Shown here in pieces: positions 18,803 to 30,519 of a DNA stretch of 51,929 nt. Source of the DNA: Actinomortierella ambigua. Taxonomy: Eukaryota > Mortierellomycota > Mortierellomycetes > Mortierellales > Mortierellaceae. Position 1 is the first letter of the stretch; the number at the start of each line of letters is the position of its first letter. The translations under genes and the position numbers were made by a program. The notes beneath the pieces were generated by a model. The model ran no database searches. It was not told where the DNA came from and saw nothing but the letters and a program-made list of their open reading frames with translations. The stretch is from NCBI GenBank assembly GCA_016098155.1, contig JAAAJB010000225.1, forward strand, positions 1 through 51,929, given 5' to 3'.

Positions 18803-21728
18803 TTACACTCGCTGGGCTTGCTGTCTGAGGACCGGGCACATGGACGCATCCGCCATGCCAGGCACTGGTGGGTGATCGCTAGGAATAGTCGCTCCCATTG
18901 GCGTACTTGTCTGCTCGGAAGCCGTTACAGATGAAGCCTTGTTCTGCACGGCCGCAAAATGAGGGCAACCCTTGGCCGCAGCATCCGCCATCGCTTCCAA
19001 AGTCAAGCCCGTCATACCTGGAACCATTGGATGATCGGCTGGAATGGCTGTAGTTGTAGTAGTTGTTGTTGTTGGAGATGGCGCCGAGGTTGTCGTCGTT
19101 GTCTTTGCCTCCGTCGACTCCTTGCTCAGCTGTGCTGCAAAGTGAGGGCAGCCCTTCGCGGCCGCGTCCGCCATGTCGACCGCCGACAAGTTTGCCATGC
19201 CAGGCACCATGGGGTGATCAGCCGGTGGTAAGGTGGCAGTCGCGGTGTCCTTTGAGGCACCGAGCTGCGCAGCAAAGTGGGGACAGCCTTTGGCGGCGGC
19301 ATCGGCCATCTCGGCCGAGGACATGCCTGTCATGCCGGGGACCATGGGGTGATCTGCAGGCATCATCGCACTTTCTCCGGCGGCAGCACCTGCCTTCAAA
19401 GATGCTTCTGCTGCCAATTCCCGTTCCAGGTCGGCCTGCTCAGTCTCGGCACCGCCCTCCTTGACCCAGTTCTCAAACGAAAACTTGAAGAGCTCCGATT
19501 CGGCTTCGCCATCGAGGGGTTCGAAAAAGCAGTCGAGATCCATGTCTTCAGATTTGCCCGATGATTTGTGTTCACTGTATCGAGTAAAGAGGCGGTACTC
19601 TAGTCGGACAATCTCCTCAAAAGTCTCTAGTTTGGACGCATCGAGCACTGCCTTGTAGATCAGCTATATCATATTTTTTAAACCAAAAGAGAGGAGGGGA
19701 ATTAAGATCAATAATTCTTGAGAAAGCATGAAAAAAAAATAAAGTCCGCACACTGATGATGAAGGTCATACCTTGGCAAGAAGTGGATCAAGAGAGGCAA
19801 TATAGTTGCGAATGTCCTTTGACCACTTGTTTTTGTACTTTTCCAGCCGACTCACAGCATCCTCCAGCGATGATGATTCCTAAATAAGGCAAAAAAAAAA
19901 GTTTTGATACACCCCATGATTGTGTCAGTTCACTGGGGAGAGAGGGTATCGCTCGAACGAATAGAACGCAAATGAATGTGCCACCTACTCCAAAACACTC
20001 GGCCACTTCATCGCGCCAGACATCAATCTTGGCTGGACCCGGGTACTCGACCTCGGCATTAAGCGCCATACGAACAGCCTTGGCGGTATGTGGAGGGGGA
20101 CAGCCAGCGACAGCCAAAACCGACTCTTCCACGTCCTTTGTCTTCTTGGATGGAATGAAGTAGTTGGCAAGGCCAAGCTTCTTCAGGTCTGGACCGCGCA
20201 AGATGTAGTCCGGGTTAAAAGCAAGGTACAGTCCAGTGCCCTTGGCCAGAGGTCGGACTGCGTTGGTCTCTAGACACCCAGACTGGATGAGGGCGAGAAG
20301 GTAGAGGCCAGCAAAGGGATTTTCAACCTGCTGCGCACTGCCACGCAACGTCTCCGAGGGCGTGAATGCCAGTGCCGCGTTCTCGCTGATCACGACTTGA
20401 CCCGTCATCGGGGCAAAGGCCAGGTAGGCGGACGAGAGCGCCACCATGCCATCGACAACCATGACGACAGGCTTTTCGCTCTTTTGTGAAAGATTCAAGA
20501 CTTGGTCGACCAAGGTGTAGTATTGTCGCAGCGCATCTTGCTTTTGCAAGAATTCTGTTTCGTTGGGTGCGATCACGCCTCCGCAAAACCACTTTTCGTC
20601 CTTTGTCACAATCTGCGAATCAGGATCACGGTTGTGCAGCGATGACACCCCACTGTTGACTGTCCAGAAGATCGAGGTCACTGTATCATCCTCGACTGCG
20701 TCCACGATGGTCTTGCTGAGCTTGGCCATCCGTCCTGTCGTCAGTCTGTTTTGGGATCCTGGCGAGTGCATATGAAGCTGGAGTGCCCCCGTTGAGACAG
20801 GAGCTTTGGTGGTCACAAACTGTCGAGGGTCATCCGGCAGCTCACTTCCTGCGCCTTTGCCCTTTTGCCACAGGTGAGCATATGGGCATGCTGGTCCCTG
20901 CTGCGACTTTGCCATCTCCTTCCAGTTGAGGTATGCCAAAAGATCAAAAGACTCTACAAATCTAGAATGGAGCAAACGGGAACGTTAGTGCCCCCAGAGG
21001 GATGAGAATACAACAACAACGGCAGGTAGCAAAAGGCGAGCTGGTAGAAAGGAGAGCCGACAACTTTGTTGTTACCTGGTGTAATAGAATGCTTTTGCCT
21101 TGGTCATCTCCTTTTGAAGCCCTTCCTTGTCGAGTGCATTCTTGCCTTCCTTGACAAGCTGGCTAATGAGTGTAGGTAGACCCTTCTGAAAGCGGGCGTC
21201 TGTGTCAAAGTTGTAGGCATCAAAGCGCTTGAAGACGGGCACTGCAGGGTCGTCTGTAGGCGGCTCCAGGCGCTTGCGCCAGTCAAGGTAATGATCCAGG
21301 TCAATCCGTGTGCCAAGTCTACAGGTTGGAGGAAGGGATGAAGTCATATCGCAGATTAAGATCACATGAGTAGACAACTGCGCTCCACATTCCCGCACAG
21401 GCATTGTGGGAAACTAGGGGCAATAGCCGCTTGATAGGGCCACGTCGCTGGCGGTATTAGTAGTGGTGGTAGTAGTTGTGGAGAGTTATTGCTGTTATGG
21501 CTGCTGTTAGAAAGAGGCAGACACGGTACGGTACCTTGTAGAAAAGTAGTATTGTTTGATTTTGAGCAACGATGCCTCGGAGGGGTTGGGCTGGGTCTGG
21601 GTAATGGTCTCCAGGCCGGCTTGGAAAGACTTGTCCTCGTCCCACTTGTAGCTGTGGAACTTGTGGAATGTGCCAAGCTCCTCCGTGGTGAATGGCAGCG
21701 ATGGCTGCTCCTCGTATTGGGTGGTCAT
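18803..21728 (-). CDS. Crotonase-fold protein with C-terminal Cys-Pro-His repeats
   Basis: Five exons: 21728-21535, 21318-21076, 20961-19989, 19879-19772 and 19663-18803; 792 aa, all phases agree. The N-terminal ~165 residues contain two or three related helical units (FYYTRFVESFDLLAYLNW resembles YYFSTRLGTRIDLDHYLDW). A Cys-Pro motif (GPACPYAHLW) is near residue 171. Residues about 210-460 look like an enoyl-CoA hydratase / HIBYL-CoA hydrolase fold: VVMVVDGMVALSSAYLAF, AALAFTPSETLRGSAQ, LAKGTGLYLAFNPDYILRG, LGLANYFIPSKK. The usual Gly-Phe-Pro-Asp part of the active site is not seen, so catalysis is doubtful. The last ~190 residues hold three full copies and one degenerate copy of a unit with ADHPMVPGM and ADAAAKGCPHFAA. 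The Cys-Pro-His pairs suggest heme or metal binding, as in heme regulatory motifs; this is inference. It diverges from ORMDL. Confidence 0.82.
18806..19366 (-). repeat. Four tandem DHPMVPGM/GCPHF coding repeats
   Basis: Units lie at about 19366-19260, 19228-19135, 19048-18945 and 18890-18806 (last one degenerate, with MCPVL in place of GCPHF). Each has (A/S)DHP(M/P)VPGM, and each full unit continues with MADAAAKGCPHFAA. Units are separated by Ser/Thr/Lys-rich linkers of varying length. Confidence 0.85.
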
Positions 21729-22453
21729 TGTGGGTTGGGGGGTTGGGTCGCGGGGGAAGAGGGAATGGAGTTGTGAAATGAGAAAAAAGCGGATGCGCAC
21801 CAATTTTTATTCCGGAGGTCCCTTCTTTTCAGTGCGTGCTTGGTGATTTGCCCGAGAGAAGATCCCACTGCGAAGCAGAGAAGAGTGAGTGTGAGAGAGA
21901 GGAGAGCAGGGCGGGCAAGGTTCTCAAACAGCCTACTGCACTACACGCACACACACACACGCAGAAGCGCAGGGTGGGGTGGGAAAACAGCGTAGAAATG
22001 AAGAAGGGGGGGGAGAGGGAGAGAGAGCGCGCGCGAGAGCTCTCTTGTTCTTGTTGCTGGATTCGTTCACGGCGAACAGAACAAACAACACCTTTGAGCA
22101 ATATAGTCCTACAATATGCTGAAGGGAAGGCCGATTGATCTCCGGGTGGGCTCGCCTCTACCGAACAGTACCGTACTCCTTTTTATTCTTCGAGTTGGAT
22201 GGATGCCGGTGTTCTGGGGCTGCAGGGGAGGCGAACAACCCTTCTTTCCTTTGAAAAAAAAAAAAAAAAAAAAGGCGTGACCCAAAAAAAAAAGACCAGC
22301 GAAAGAAAAGCATCATTCTTCTTTCCTTCTTTCCGCAACCTCTTTGACTCCCCTCTATCATATCTCTGTCCTTCTCGCCACACCCTCTCTCCATACCACC
22401 ATCACCATTCCTCACATTCTTCACTCCCCGTCCGCGCATCTGCATCACATCCA
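21729..22453. other. Divergent promoter region, crotonase-like gene / ORMDL
   Basis: Contains a CA run near 21950, a GA-rich tract near 22010-22035 and a poly-A run near 22253-22273. No gene recognised. Confidence 0.5.
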
Positions 22454-24508
22454 ATGACCCTCAAGTCTGTGTACAAGACCGACTACGTTCAGTCACTCGA
22501 TCAGCAGGCCCAGGGCAACCTCAACTCTTCCTGGGTCAATGACAAGGGTATGATGCCCCTCATTACGCCCACGCACTATCCACATCTAATATCGCACAAC
22601 CCGACCACGACCAGGGCATAAATGTTCATGTTCATCGCATTCCAAAGAATGACAGAAAGAAAGAAAGAAACCCCCCCTCTCCTTCAAGACAACTAACAGG
22701 CTTCTTGGCATTGTTCATTCAAATGTACAGGTGCATGGGTGACGAATGTTCTTCTGATTTGTGTGCTCAAGTTCTTCTTTGGCATCATCCCCGGCATCTC
22801 TCCCGAGTTGAGCTGGACATTGACTACCCTCACCTACAACATTGTATGTCGACTTTCTATTTTCGCCACTTTGGGTATCCGCTGAGCGTTCAGTGGTTGA
22901 GGAAGAGTAGAGAGGGACAACAACTTCAAAAGATGGTTCGATTATTATTTTCTTTTTTCTTGGGCAATTTATCACGACATGCCAACGGACCCAGGGGACT
23001 GATGGATGAGCAGAGCAACGGTCATATCCCTATCTCTCCTACCATCATCAACCACCGTCTACCAACACATCCTCCAAGGCCCTTCTCGATACCAGCCTGC
23101 GGTGTAGTCTTTGTCATCAGCGACGTCTCTCCTCGGCGTGTTTGCGTCACATGAAAGCTGCTTCGCCATTGGCAAGTGGGCTGTCGCTTCGCAACCAGGA
23201 AATGGGCAGGCGCCCTGAGAGGATCGGCATCAGGGTTTAGCCAGCATCTGAGACTGAGGGACATGGGTCCTTTGCGCGCCCCGTCCCAAACAGAGAGAGA
23301 GAGAGAGAGAGAGGAGAGAGGAGAGAGGGAGGAAGAAGGGGAAGGGGAAGGGCAGAGGGCAGTGGAAACGGAGAGAAGAAAGAGAGAGAAAGGAGACACA
23401 AAGGCGCATGAATGAAGAATAGGCCCAAGGAAAGGGGAAAGGAATCACTAGCCAGCAATGATACTCACCTCCCTCCCCCCACACTCTCCTTTGATACCAA
23501 ACTCATCAATATAGGGATCATACATCATGTTCCACGCAGTGACAGGAGTACCATTCGAGTTTGGACAGGGCGCTTACGATGGCATTACGCTTTGGGAGCA
23601 AATTGACGGCGGCGTCCAGTTCACAGCAACACGAAAGTACCTCACCACTGTGCCCATTGTCCTGTAAGTTGTCCGCAAGGGCGTGAATTTATCTTTGTCA
23701 TCACGGCACAACGTCCATGACGCGACCCTATTCCTTTCTCCCTCTTTCCGCGACACCTTTTGCTCTTCACTATCATCATCACCCATGACTGTCAGGATTG
23801 CAAAAAAAAACACGTTGAGGAGGACAGGCTTTGAGGGGTCAGCAGCTTGATTGTCCAACAAAGGCAACGGACAAAACAACAAAGGGCGCGTCATATGGCA
23901 CTCGGGAGGGGAAGACCGACTCTGCACGTACCTCTCGTGCCACTCTATTCCTCTCACCCACCTTTCCCCTTTTTTATCGAGTTGATGCGATCCATCAACA
24001 CAGGAACAAAAAGCATGAGCACACGCGACCACTCGATGTTTCTTATTTTTCTATTACACGACGACTCTGTGCAGGACAACACACAGGTTCTAGCTTAACA
24101 TGCATTGACTCTATGTTTTTGTGGCACCCTCAATATTGAGAGCAAGAATCACGTTTGTAGAGCAAAGTGTCCTGAAAAGGACCATGCGAAGAGAGTTTCC
24201 TCGGGCCACATTCCCTCCACTCTCGCTTGAGGAGCGAGAATGAAACGTTTGCTGTGAACACACACGTGTACCTAGTACCTAGCACGCCAAGACATTTATA
24301 TATTTTTTTTCTCACCAATTTTTTTTTCTCTCTTGCTGTGTATTCTGTCTGGAATAGGTTCCTTATGAGCACCCACTACACCCACTACGATGCATTTGCG
24401 TTCCTACTCACCTTCTCGGCAACAGTCATCAACTTGATCGCCAAGTTGCCTTCGATGCACCAAGTTCGACTCTTTGACATCAACCAGAAGATTGACGCCA
24501 CGGATTGA
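22454..24508 (+). CDS. ORMDL-family regulator of serine palmitoyltransferase
   Basis: Four exons: 22454-22547, 22731-22843, 23515-23663 and 24358-24508; 168 aa, phases 1, 0, 2. The family pattern is complete: [86 protein letters not shown] and [20 protein letters not shown]/Orm proteins sit in the ER membrane and bind serine palmitoyltransferase, holding back sphingolipid synthesis when ceramide is plentiful. Length is near animal ORMDL (153 aa) rather than yeast Orm1/2; the long phosphorylated N-terminus of yeast Orm is absent, so regulation may be of the animal type. Introns 2 and 3 are unusually long here (671 and 694 nt against about 100-200 elsewhere). Confidence 0.95.
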
Positions 24509-25077
24509 ACAACGTGCTTAGAGGAGGACAAATTCAAACCTCGCTTTCCTCTTGGGACCCAACATACCAAAGAACAAAACCAAAAATCATAGCTTGTCAA
24601 GGATAATTGTATATCCTGACCGACCCTTTTCTTCTCCGAAGCAGTCTTCCACCTTCTCGCTCCTTCCTTTTCTTTCTTTGTCTCACTCTTTTGCGCCACG
24701 TATGCGCGCCTCTAATACAGTTTTTTTCTAATTTGCCACCAATGAACAACGAACGCCCCACAAATAGAAAAAGTCTGGCATGCACCCAATGCATGCGTAG
24801 TGAAACAGAAGGATCGAAGGAAAGAAGGATAGAACAAAACATGTTGGCCAGAATGAAGAGATCTTTCTCCACAATACAAAACAAGAATATACATAACAGC
24901 AATCATAGAGCACAAATGGTCAAGATTTTTTGGTTTTTGTTGTTCAACAATCTCCTTTGTCTTTGTGTTTCTTTTATTCACAGTATGGGGAACCGAGAAG
25001 GAAAAAAAAAAACTTGGGGAAAGGGAGGCTGCCATCGGTCTTATTTTCTCAGGAAAAAGAAAAGAAAAGCAAGATGC
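24509..25077. other. Convergent intergenic region ORMDL / uS8
   Basis: 3' flanks of two convergent genes. T- and A-rich; no gene recognised. Confidence 0.5.
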
Positions 25078-25796
25078 TTAGTAGAAGTAACCCAAGACCT
25101 TGCCTCCCGTCTTCTTGCGACGAGCCTCCTCGTGGTCGATGATACCGGCCGACGAGGTGATGATGATGTAACCGAACTGACGGGAAGGCAGGAGACGGGC
25201 AACCCACTTCTCGATCTCGTTCAACTTGATGTTGAAGCGAGGGGAGATGACACCAGTCTTGTTGATACGGCCAAGAAGCTGGATGACGATCTTGCCAGAG
25301 CGGTGGTCATCGATCTCCTCGAACTCGCCGATGTAGCCTGGAAAATGAAAGTTACAAGTTTTGAAAATATTAGCAAAATTGAAATAATGTTCAATCGTTC
25401 CAACACATTCAAAAAAAGGACGAAAAAAAGAAATAGGAATATATCCACTATTTAAAGGTTGAGGGCCACAAAAGTGCCAGCAACTTGTAAGTAGTGTATG
25501 AAGTTTGTTCTTCCGAAGCATTAAAAGACGAGAATCGATAGAGATTTCACACCCGAGCGTGCGATCAGCATCCAGTTATAACTCCGGTGAAAAGAAAAAG
25601 AAAATAAAGTAGAAACAACAACAAAAAAAACATCGTTCATTCAAGAGGGATGAAAATACGTACCGTGCTTCTGCATCAACGACAGGAACTTGATGATGAC
25701 CTTCGACGAAGGGCGGACCAAGACCTGGCGCTTGCCACGCTTCTCAGCGTTGTTGATGTTGTTGAGGCAGTCGTTCAAGACGGAGATGCGGACCAT
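25078..25796 (-). CDS. 40S ribosomal protein uS8 (S15a / yeast S22)
   Basis: Two exons: 25796-25664 and 25337-25078, joined at G|GTACGT...TTCCAG|GC (phase 1); 130 aa, the family's standard length. Diagnostic sequence runs from [19 protein letters not shown] through [19 protein letters not shown] (across the junction) and [19 protein letters not shown] to [11 protein letters not shown]. It is a component of the small ribosomal subunit binding 18S rRNA. TTTTATCACAG about 10 bp before the ATG looks like the acceptor of a 5'UTR intron, common in fungal ribosomal-protein genes; the leader exon was not located. Confidence 0.97.
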
Positions 25797-27204
25797 TTTG
25801 ATTGCTTCTGTGATAAAATTTTACACCAGGGAGGGAGGGAAAGGACGGAAAAGAAAAAAATAACAGAAATCAATACAAGTTCCTTCATGAGTGTCTTTGT
25901 TTCATCTCTCTTGTCCCTTTGAAAACAAAGGGTTGTTCCCTGAACAACCCTTCCAAAGGTTCAATAAAGAGAATGTGGAAAGAGTCAAAAAGAAAGCAAG
26001 TCATGCTCCAAGTACGGCCCGCTATGTATCATCCAATCTCATGAGGCAATAAAAGAGTGTACGGAAACAGAGAAAGCTACAACGTCGAATCCATGGTGTT
26101 CTCAAAGTCGAAAAAGAAAAAGATACACTTGTAGAACGTGTATTTTTTATATTTTTCTCCTTCGTCCGACCATGGAATGATACGACAGTGTTATTTTGCT
26201 CTGTCTCCTCTCCTTAGCCATCCAGAGAAAAAATGAGTGCGGTTCCGACTGTTGAACAATAGGAGCGACGTAAGAGTGGGGTAGGTAAAAACCGCACACA
26301 AAACACACCTCTCACACACACACCAGGAGAACGAAAAAAGGGACACAGGGGAGTCGACTGAAGACCACAAGAACAAGGTCCAGCGACGAACAAGGAACCA
26401 AAAAAGGGTGATGGCGATCGTTGTTGGCTGATGACCCCGAACACAACTAGTTGCTGAGTATGTAAACAAGATCAGCCAAGTATGTGTCCTGCCGACCAAC
26501 TCCTTTGTTGTTGCCTCCTTTGTCCCTGAGAGAAAGGTAGAAAATAAAACCAAGAGCACACAAGGTCCTTTCAACCTGTCGAAGGTAGGGTGGCACTCAT
26601 CACTTGTAGTGAGCAAGATCAAAGTGACAGCCCTCCATCGTAGGTATTCCAAGACAGTGGTTGTCCAGTTTTGTTTTTTCGAATAGTCAAGCTTTGGTTG
26701 CCGAGGACAAAGAAGTCACCCTGCGCGCAAGGTCTCGACTGAGAGTGGGTGCATGGTGGTAGCCATTTTGCTGAAGATATGGTGAACGGAGAGGGGGGAG
26801 GGATAGACGACTGCGGTGGATAGATGATGGATAGTCGTATGGACGAATGGATGGATGGATGGATGGATGTGTCCCGCCAAATGAATGGATGTTGATGCCC
26901 TCCAGTTTGGACCCGTCTAGAAAACCTACTGCTGGAGGAAAGAGGAAGATCAATAGTGATTCGCCCAGGCTGCAAACTTATTCTCCCCCCTGTCCCCCTT
27001 GATCGATGTGTCACATCCATTTCAACCGTTGATCACCGTCACACACTCGCTTAAAGCACATCTTAAATTTGAGTGGGGAGTTTGGTGGGGTGTGGGGAAC
27101 ACCTAGACATGGGTGGGCAGAAGGGCCACTTTCCTTTGCCTACCACCCACGTACTGTACCTTGTGAGTGCACTTCACACGCCCGTTCTTTTTTCTCCATT
27201 CTCC
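25797..27204. other. Divergent intergenic region uS8 / NIT2
   Basis: Probably holds the uS8 leader intron and both promoters. An (ATGG)n run lies at about 26845-26869. No conserved open frame seen. Confidence 0.45.
26845..26869. repeat. (ATGG)n microsatellite
   Basis: Six consecutive ATGG/GGAT units between uS8 and NIT2. Confidence 0.85.
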
Positions 27205-28794
27205 ATGAGATTTCTCGACGCTCTCAAGACAGCTCGCCCATTCGCATTCACCTCCCATCTCCACACAATGCCCTCCTCCTCTGCCCCTCACTCTGTTCGC
27301 CTGGCCTTGGTCCAGCTGGCTGTTGGCAGCAACAAGCAGGCTAACCTGGACAACGCACGCAAGCACGTCCTGCAGGCTTCCTCCAATGGTGCAAAAATCA
27401 TTGTTCTTCCTGTAAGATGAAAAAAAAAAAAATGCTTCTTGTTTTGACAGCAGTCGACCAATTACCTTTTGTATATGGCCAGTATCAAGAAAAAAAAAAG
27501 GGTAGATCGACAGACGCTAAACACACTACACATGTGCACCCATACTTTGTAGGAATGCTTCAACTCGCCTTATGGCACTGGCTTCTTCCCAGAGTATGCA
27601 GAGACCCTTCAAGATGGCCCCTCTACCAAGGCTCTTTCTTCCATGGCAAAGGTACGCTGGTTCAAACTCATGTCTACCATGCAAGGGGTGCATATTGAAG
27701 ATCTACGTCAAAAAAGGGGGTAGAAAAGGGGTAGTAAAACAGAAGGATCCATGCTCAATCTCTAACGTCTGAATTCCCCACAAAAAAAAATTAACAGGAT
27801 GCCAAGGCGTGGCTCATTGGTGGGTCCATCCCCGAGAGAGACAACAGCGACAACAATGTCTACAACACCTGCACGGTGTATAACCCCAAGGGTGAAATGG
27901 TCGCCATCCACCGCAAGGTCCATCTCTTTGACATTGATGTCCCTGGCAAGATCCGCTTCCAAGAGAGCGAGACCCTCACCGGTGGCAACAACTTGACTCA
28001 CGTCGATACTGGTAATAATCTGTTTCCCTCCATACAGGTGTCATGAACCTTTTTTTGTACCTTTGTTCCTTTTCCCCACACAAAAAAAAAAACAAGAAAT
28101 GTACTCACTCAACTCGCTTCTTCTGCCTCTAATATAAAAAAGAGTACGGCAAGGTCGGAGTCGGTATCTGCTATGACATTCGCTTCCCCGAGCTCGCCAT
28201 GATTGCCGCACGAAAAGGTATTGTTCTGACAGAAAGATATGGATGTTATGCGGCTCTATCTTCTCCCTCTCCCTCCCTTTCTCTCTACTACCTGTATCCT
28301 GTTTTTCACAACCTGTTCTATTCTCTCCCCCCCTCCCTTCTTCTGTCACCCCTGTAGGCTGTGTGGCCATGATCTACCCAGGCGCGTTCAACTTGACGAC
28401 CGGTCCCTTGCACTGGGAGCTCCTCCAGCGCGCACGCGCCGTCGACAACCAGATGTTTGTCGCGGCCTGCTCGCCTGCTCGCGACCTCTCATCAAGCTAC
28501 CATGCCTGGGGCCACTCGACCGTCGTCGGGCCTGATGGCCAGGTGCTCTCGACCACGGACGAGAAGGAGAGTATCGTTTATGCTGATCTTGGTAAGTGGG
28601 AGACGGAGATATCAAGGGAGTGGAAGAGATATCTTTTTTTTTTTATGAACAAGAGATCGATCCAACATCTTTGTCTTTTTCTTTTCTTTTCTCTACTAGA
28701 TTTCGCCAAAATGGAAGAGTTCCGTCAGAATATCCCTCTCAACAACCAGCGTCGCTTCGATATGTACCCCGACGTAGCAAACCCAAAGGCATAG
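27205..28794 (+). CDS. Omega-amidase / deaminated-glutathione amidase type nitrilase (NIT2-like)
   Basis: Six exons: 27205-27411, 27553-27651, 27798-28011, 28143-28217, 28358-28591 and 28700-28794; 307 aa, all phases agree. Nitrilase-superfamily Glu-Lys-Cys triad: Glu at the exon 1/2 join ([14 protein letters not shown]), Lys in [10 protein letters not shown], Cys in [14 protein letters not shown]. The runs [32 protein letters not shown] and [13 protein letters not shown] match NIT2 (yeast Nit3). The enzyme hydrolyses alpha-ketoglutaramate and alpha-ketosuccinamate to ketoglutarate and oxaloacetate. The first 22 residues ([15 protein letters not shown] ...) look like a mitochondrial presequence ahead of a second Met (MPSSSAPH), so dual targeting is plausible. 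The substrate of omega-amidase is made by glutamine transaminases such as the aminotransferase at 11885-14229. Confidence 0.94.
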
Positions 28795-30519
28795 TTTCCA
28801 AGGGGTGGCGATCAACATTCATCATCACGTCATAGTCAAAGTGACGAATAGACAATAAACGAATTACCTCCGCATCGAGTTTGATACCCCAGTCCCTGGA
28901 AAGAGGGATCAGAACATGGGAGGTCAGGCCCGGTCTATGTTTTTTTTCTTCAATTGACGCAATCCACTGCCAAGAATCTTCTCCGCTCAGACAATCAAAC
29001 TTGCGAAACAGAATGTCGAGACTTCTATCCGCGCTAATCTGCGAGAACACACGGTTGCCGTATTTTCCTACGTTTAAAAATTTTCTCATGAGTTTTATGG
29101 ATACGCATGCTTTCACACAAAAGGACGGCAGCGTTATCTGTAGGGATAGACCTGGATGGAAAGGAGTGTGGATGGGAGTGGGGGGGGGGAGGAGATTTGC
29201 GAGGATAGTATACGATACCTTTTTTTAAAATGGCTGCTTGCCCAAGATCCCAAGGTCAGCACCTTCACTCAAAGCATGCATTAGCAGCGTCTGAGCTTGC
29301 TTGTGAGTAAAGAAACTGACATGGGCGGTCACCCTTTTAAAAAAAACCCCCCCTCTGAAATCAACTCAGTGCAATAGGCCTTGAAGGGCATACGTTCCCA
29401 ATTTACAGAGTTGACGCGATCCACTGATGCATACAGATCCTTGCTGATCACTCTTGTGAGCAGCGCGTCGAGTGGTGATTGAGAAAGACCTTTAAAGGTG
29501 AGAAGATGAATGAGAGGTAAATATTCCAACCTCCCCCCTCCCTTCTCCCTGTCTCTTCTAGTCCCATCAAAGGGATTGCACTCCATCACCCTCCGAAAAC
29601 TCATTGTGCAAGGCGTCGTATGTTGCTTGGTACGTACAAACTCGAGTGACGAGTCTTTTGCCTGTGATAGGATGCTCGGATGCACATCTCCCAGCGCAGC
29701 GAGTAGCGACTCCTGGGAAGCGGCATAGAAGTGTTCTATATGAAGTTTGATTCGAATTATTGTACCTCCCTGTCAGGAACGACCGTGGCAATGCATATAA
29801 CTGCGCGAGACCATGTAATGGTGCTAGCCTGCCGGCGGCCGCAAGAGCCCTCCCCACTCTGTTCAAGTACCATCCATACCTGTTCGCGTACCTACCGATG
29901 GTGGGGGAGGGTGAGGATACTTACACGTGTTGTGTGCTGGCCCTAAGGACGTCGAGTTTTGTCGTCTGAGAGGGAGAGATAGTTCACTGCAATTCATGCT
30001 TTTTCCCATGCTCGAAATGCAATTGGGTGGGGTAAAAGTGAGAGGAATGAGTTTTCCTGGTTAACGTGTCGGGATAGGGGAGGGCGCACCGCGCGACACC
30101 AAAGATCTCACTTCGACCACCTCCACGAATCAGGTCACCCACTAACCACACTTTGAACTACTTTCACCCATGGAACTTTTTTTTTAAAATAAAGGATGTT
30201 TAGAATTACACTACGGAACGAAAAAAAGGGTTTTTCTTTTTACAAAGGGCATGAGAAGATCCGCCTTTCGTATCTTGTGTGAGAGGGGTTTCTCTCGATA
30301 GGATACAAAAAGGATCACCCTCACGCTCTGGGGAGAAGAGAGGAGGATAGGGAGAAGGGCGAGAATAACCGAAAAAGTAGACCTACTTGGTTATCCCCAA
30401 CCACAACACAACACACAAATATTGTTGTATGCAAATAGAGGAAGATGCGTGGATGCTAGAAGAAAAAAAAAAGTGGGAAAATGACAATGCGAGAGGAACA
30501 TTACACCACACACATACAC
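28795..30519. other. Convergent intergenic region NIT2 / GlcN-6-P deaminase with possible gene debris
   Basis: AATAAA at 28854-28859 suits NIT2. On the minus strand several short protein-like pieces occur in different frames: 29116-28860 (GNRVFSQISADRSLDILFRK), 29500-29340 (SVDRVNSVNWERMPFKAYC) and about 29340-29225 (AQTLLMHALSEGADLGILG). None joins into a gene by clear splice sites. Confidence 0.35.
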
